From positions 795,501-859,500 of the forward strand of contig JADJLG010000001.1 of assembly GCA_016710235.1 (NCBI GenBank): a stretch of DNA of 64,000 bases, written 5' to 3'. This DNA is from Saprospiraceae bacterium. GTDB taxonomy: Bacteria; Bacteroidota; Bacteroidia; Chitinophagales; Saprospiraceae. Both the position numbers and the translations under genes were made by a program. Numbering within the stretch: position 1 is the first letter of the stretch; each line of letters starts with the position of its first letter. The notes under the pieces are model-generated. The model was not told the DNA's origin. It worked only from the letters and a program-made list of their open reading frames with translations, and searched no databases. This document shows positions 61,787 to 64,000 of this stretch, in pieces.

Positions 61787-64000
61787 ATGGCCTCAACAAC
61801 TCCAAATAGAAAAGCAATTGTAGATTTCCTCTGGGAATGGACAGAGAATCAAGCTGCCTGGAGCAAACTCCTTATCAGCAAAATTGTAGCGACAGAAAGC
61901 CTACTTTCAACTGCTGACAGAGAAACTGTTTTCAATTACTTTCTCCAATCAATCAATCTTCATACAGGTTTACCTGTCTTGACAGTTGCAAAACCAACTT
62001 ACACACCAACGGCAAAGACGATTGAACTTGATTCACTTTCTGCAATTACAGGAGTAAACAGACTTGCAAAAAATCAAACCGTCAATTTTGCAAAGAACAT
62101 CACAGTTATTTATGGAGAAAACGGAACAGGCAAAACCGGTTACAGCAGAATCCTGAAAACACTTGGTTTCAGTTACGACAACAACAAAACCATTCTTTCA
62201 AATGTTTACGCAGCAGCAGAACCACAGTCAGCCACAATCAATTTCAAATCAAACGGCACTAATCAAACCTTTACATGGAATGGAGCAAACAATGATTCCG
62301 AACTTGAAAGCATTTCTGTTTTCAATAGCAGTTGTGTTCAGTTCTCTATAAGCGACAGAAGTTTAATTGTTACACCAATTGGTTTTCATTTGTTCCATCT
62401 TGTTAGTGATGAGCTGAATGCACTCACTCAATTGTTGCAAAGAAAAATTGCTTCACATCCAACAACATTGCTTTGGCTTGACAACCTAACACCAGGAACA
62501 CCACAGCACACATTCATTGCAACACTTTCTGCAACTTCAACCGAACAAAAACTAACCGAACTTTCAGACTTTACTCCAGCACATGAAGATGCTCTCATAG
62601 CACAGGAAAGCGAACTTGCTTCTTTGAATAAGGCATTGCTTCAATCTCAGATTCAAACATTGAGAAGTCAGATTGCAGAACTTGATTCAATTACTGGAAA
62701 AATTGAGACAGCTAAAGTACAACTCAATGATGCAAACTGGCAAGCACTTCTTGCAATAAACAAAGAAATTTCCGAGTTAGAAAGCAAAACACAAACAGGA
62801 TTAAAAGACATAGCTGATGAAAGAGGAATTGAGTTTTATCAAACACCCGAGTTCAATTCTTTTATAAAGGCAGTAGAGAGTTACATCAAAATAATTGACA
62901 AGCCAGACTATCCACAAGAAGGTGACACTTGCGTTTACTGCTTGCAACCACTTGATGATTCAGCAAAAGAATTATTGAAAAGCTACAGGAAACTTCTAAA
63001 CGATAAGACACAAGAGAACCTTGCAGCTCTAAAAAATAAAAAGGCAAGGTTGATTCAACTTGTTTCGCAAGTTGATACCAACCTTACTTTTCACCATCAC
63101 ACCTTCGGCACAGATGAAAAGCAAGCACCAGTTCAGCCGAAAGAAATTACCGACTACAATACCAATTTGGGTGCATTAAAAACAACATTCATCACAGATG
63201 CAATCGCACAGGGCTCAACTTTTACTTTTGATTATCAAACTGTAATTACTTTTTTAACTGTTAAGCGAACAGCACTCAACGATTCTTTAACTCAAAAATC
63301 AGAAGCACTTTCAAACCTTGCGACACGGGAAGCAACTCTGAAAAATGAATTTGCTGAATTAAAAGACAGAAAATTTCTTTCAGGAAAAGTGGCAGAAGTA
63401 AAAACAGCAATTGCAAATCACAAAGTTGTAAATACACTTAATGCCAATTCATCCAGTTTCAATACAAATTCAATCAGCCGTAAAACTTCATCCGCAAGAG
63501 AAGAATTAGTCAGACAGGACTTTGAAGCTAAATTCAAGAGGGAACTAATTGCTTTGCGAAAACCGCACTTAAAAGTTGATTTGGATTTTGGAACTGACCG
63601 AGGCAATTCAGTAGTTTATCAAAAAATTAGCAGACATGCTTTGGCAGATATATTAAGCGAAGGAGAACAAAAGGCAATCGCCTTGGCTGAATTTTTAACA
63701 GAGTTGCAACTTGACAATACAAAAGCCCCAATAGTTTTTGACGACCCTGTAAATTCACTTGACCATAACATAATTGATGAAGTCGCAAGGCGACTTCTCA
63801 ATCTTTCAAGTGAAAGACAAGTTGTTGTTTTTACTCACAGTGTTCTTTTGTTCAACAGCTTTTTGTATTTCAGTAAGCAACCAACATTCAGTGAGCTGGT
63901 TTGCAAATTCTATAACTCAAAGAATGAGTATTCAGAAACAGGTGTTATCACTGAAGCAGAAGAAGAAATCAATAAAGTAAAAAGTTACATTTCTAAAGTC
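61787..64000 (+). CDS. PrrC/RloC-type (AAA_13-like) ATPase with CxxC hook, 5' part
   Basis: The frame is open from the ATG at 61787 to the window edge (738 codons and continuing). Residues 1-90 have no clear match. The ATPase domain is split as in SMC/ABC-type proteins: Walker A YGENGTGKTGYSR (GENGTGKT 110-117), a long coiled-coil with a hook motif CVYC (Cys382, Cys385), then the ABC signature ILSEGEQKAIALAEFL (about 622-637) and Walker B APIVFDDPVNSLDH (about 647-660). A FTHS segment follows. This layout matches the AAA_13 group that includes anticodon nucleases PrrC and RloC; the hook resembles RloC. The nuclease part, if any, lies beyond the window. It begins 50 bases behind site E. Confidence 0.87.
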   Translation, partial: MASTTPNRKAIVDFLWEWTENQAAWSKLLISKIVATESLLSTADRETVFNYFLQSINLHTGLPVLTVAKPTYTPTAKTIELDSLSAITGVNRLAKNQTVNFAKNITVIYGENGTGKTGYSRILKTLGFSYDNNKTILSNVYAAAEPQSATINFKSNGTNQTFTWNGANNDSELESISVFNSSCVQFSISDRSLIVTPIGFHLFHLVSDELNALTQLLQRKIASHPTTLLWLDNLTPGTPQHTFIATLSATSTEQKLTELSDFTPAHEDALIAQESELASLNKALLQSQIQTLRSQIAELDSITGKIETAKVQLNDANWQALLAINKEISELESKTQTGLKDIADERGIEFYQTPEFNSFIKAVESYIKIIDKPDYPQEGDTCVYCLQPLDDSAKELLKSYRKLLNDKTQENLAALKNKKARLIQLVSQVDTNLTFHHHTFGTDEKQAPVQPKEITDYNTNLGALKTTFITDAIAQGSTFTFDYQTVITFLTVKRTALNDSLTQKSEALSNLATREATLKNEFAELKDRKFLSGKVAEVKTAIANHKVVNTLNANSSSFNTNSISRKTSSAREELVRQDFEAKFKRELIALRKPHLKVDLDFGTDRGNSVVYQKISRHALADILSEGEQKAIALAEFLTELQLDNTKAPIVFDDPVNSLDHNIIDEVARRLLNLSSERQVVVFTHSVLLFNSFLYFSKQPTFSELVCKFYNSKNEYSETGVITEAEEEINKVKSYISKV

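Noticed and set aside
1..64000. tRNA and rRNA genes
   Set aside because: No cloverleaf with a GTTCGAATC-type T-loop and no rRNA-like block was found by reading both strands; a covariance search would be needed to exclude divergent cases.

Overview
The window is a chromosomal segment of a Bacteroidota bacterium, most likely of the Saprospiraceae or a close relative. The evidence is: ribosomal and housekeeping genes of Bacteroidota type; promoters with the TTG / TAnnTTTG pattern of that phylum instead of TATAAT boxes; hardly any Shine-Dalgarno sites; a tiny AURKAIP1/COX24-like ribosomal protein next to HU; and several large secreted proteins ending in type IX secretion (T9SS) sorting domains, one of them with SprB repeats and one with a gliding-motility-type C-terminus. 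The taxonomic placement is inferred from gene content, not from an alignment.

Layout. 1-4 kb: the 3' part of paaZ (phenylacetate degradation), then rplM-rpsI-rpsB-tsf closed by a strong terminator. 4-7.2 kb: three minus-strand genes (lipoprotein, small membrane protein, amine-oxidase-like flavoprotein) separating tsf from pyrH. 7.3-13.5 kb: pyrH, then a convergent minus-strand series read HU, TPR-like protein, bS22-like protein, RNase G, SRPBCC/GyrI-like protein, M15 peptidase, thioredoxin-like protein. 14-21 kb: DUF1697 protein, a T9SS-exported intradiol-dioxygenase-like protein, yicC-gmk, fumC and an M16 peptidase. 21-36 kb: secreted proteins, namely a double esterase, a 1871-residue M43 metalloprotease, a BNR-propeller protein in an apparent operon with a NarL-type response regulator, and two T9SS surface proteins that share one promoter architecture. 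A transposase remnant and a large propeller histidine kinase follow, so the kinase and regulator bracket the two surface-protein genes. 41-48.7 kb: flavin reductase, pheT, rsmA, yqeY and a two-domain M16 protease.

From 48.3 kb to the right edge the content changes to an AT-rich accessory region with every gene on the plus strand. A 665-bp segment holding the 3' end of the M16 protease gene, its terminator and a promoter-like box is duplicated (about 97% identical) around three genes: a SMEK-like protein, a RES-domain toxin-like protein and a TPR protein. To the right lie a giant RecQ-like helicase with an N-terminal nuclease-like domain, a tail-anchored coiled-coil protein, a cysteine-rich protein, an erythromycin-esterase-like protein, and a PrrC/RloC-type ATPase with a CxxC hook that runs off the window. 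Almost every gene here ends directly at an AAC triplet that opens an imperfect palindrome, and several palindromes close with GTT. This is the architecture of integron attC sites. I read the region as a defence-rich cassette array without a visible integrase.

The two best candidates for something new are the helicase-nuclease plus membrane coiled-coil module (53.4-59.7 kb), which is framed by two related palindromes, and the cassette-like organisation itself, including its duplicated promoter-bearing flank. I saw no tRNA, rRNA or CRISPR array.
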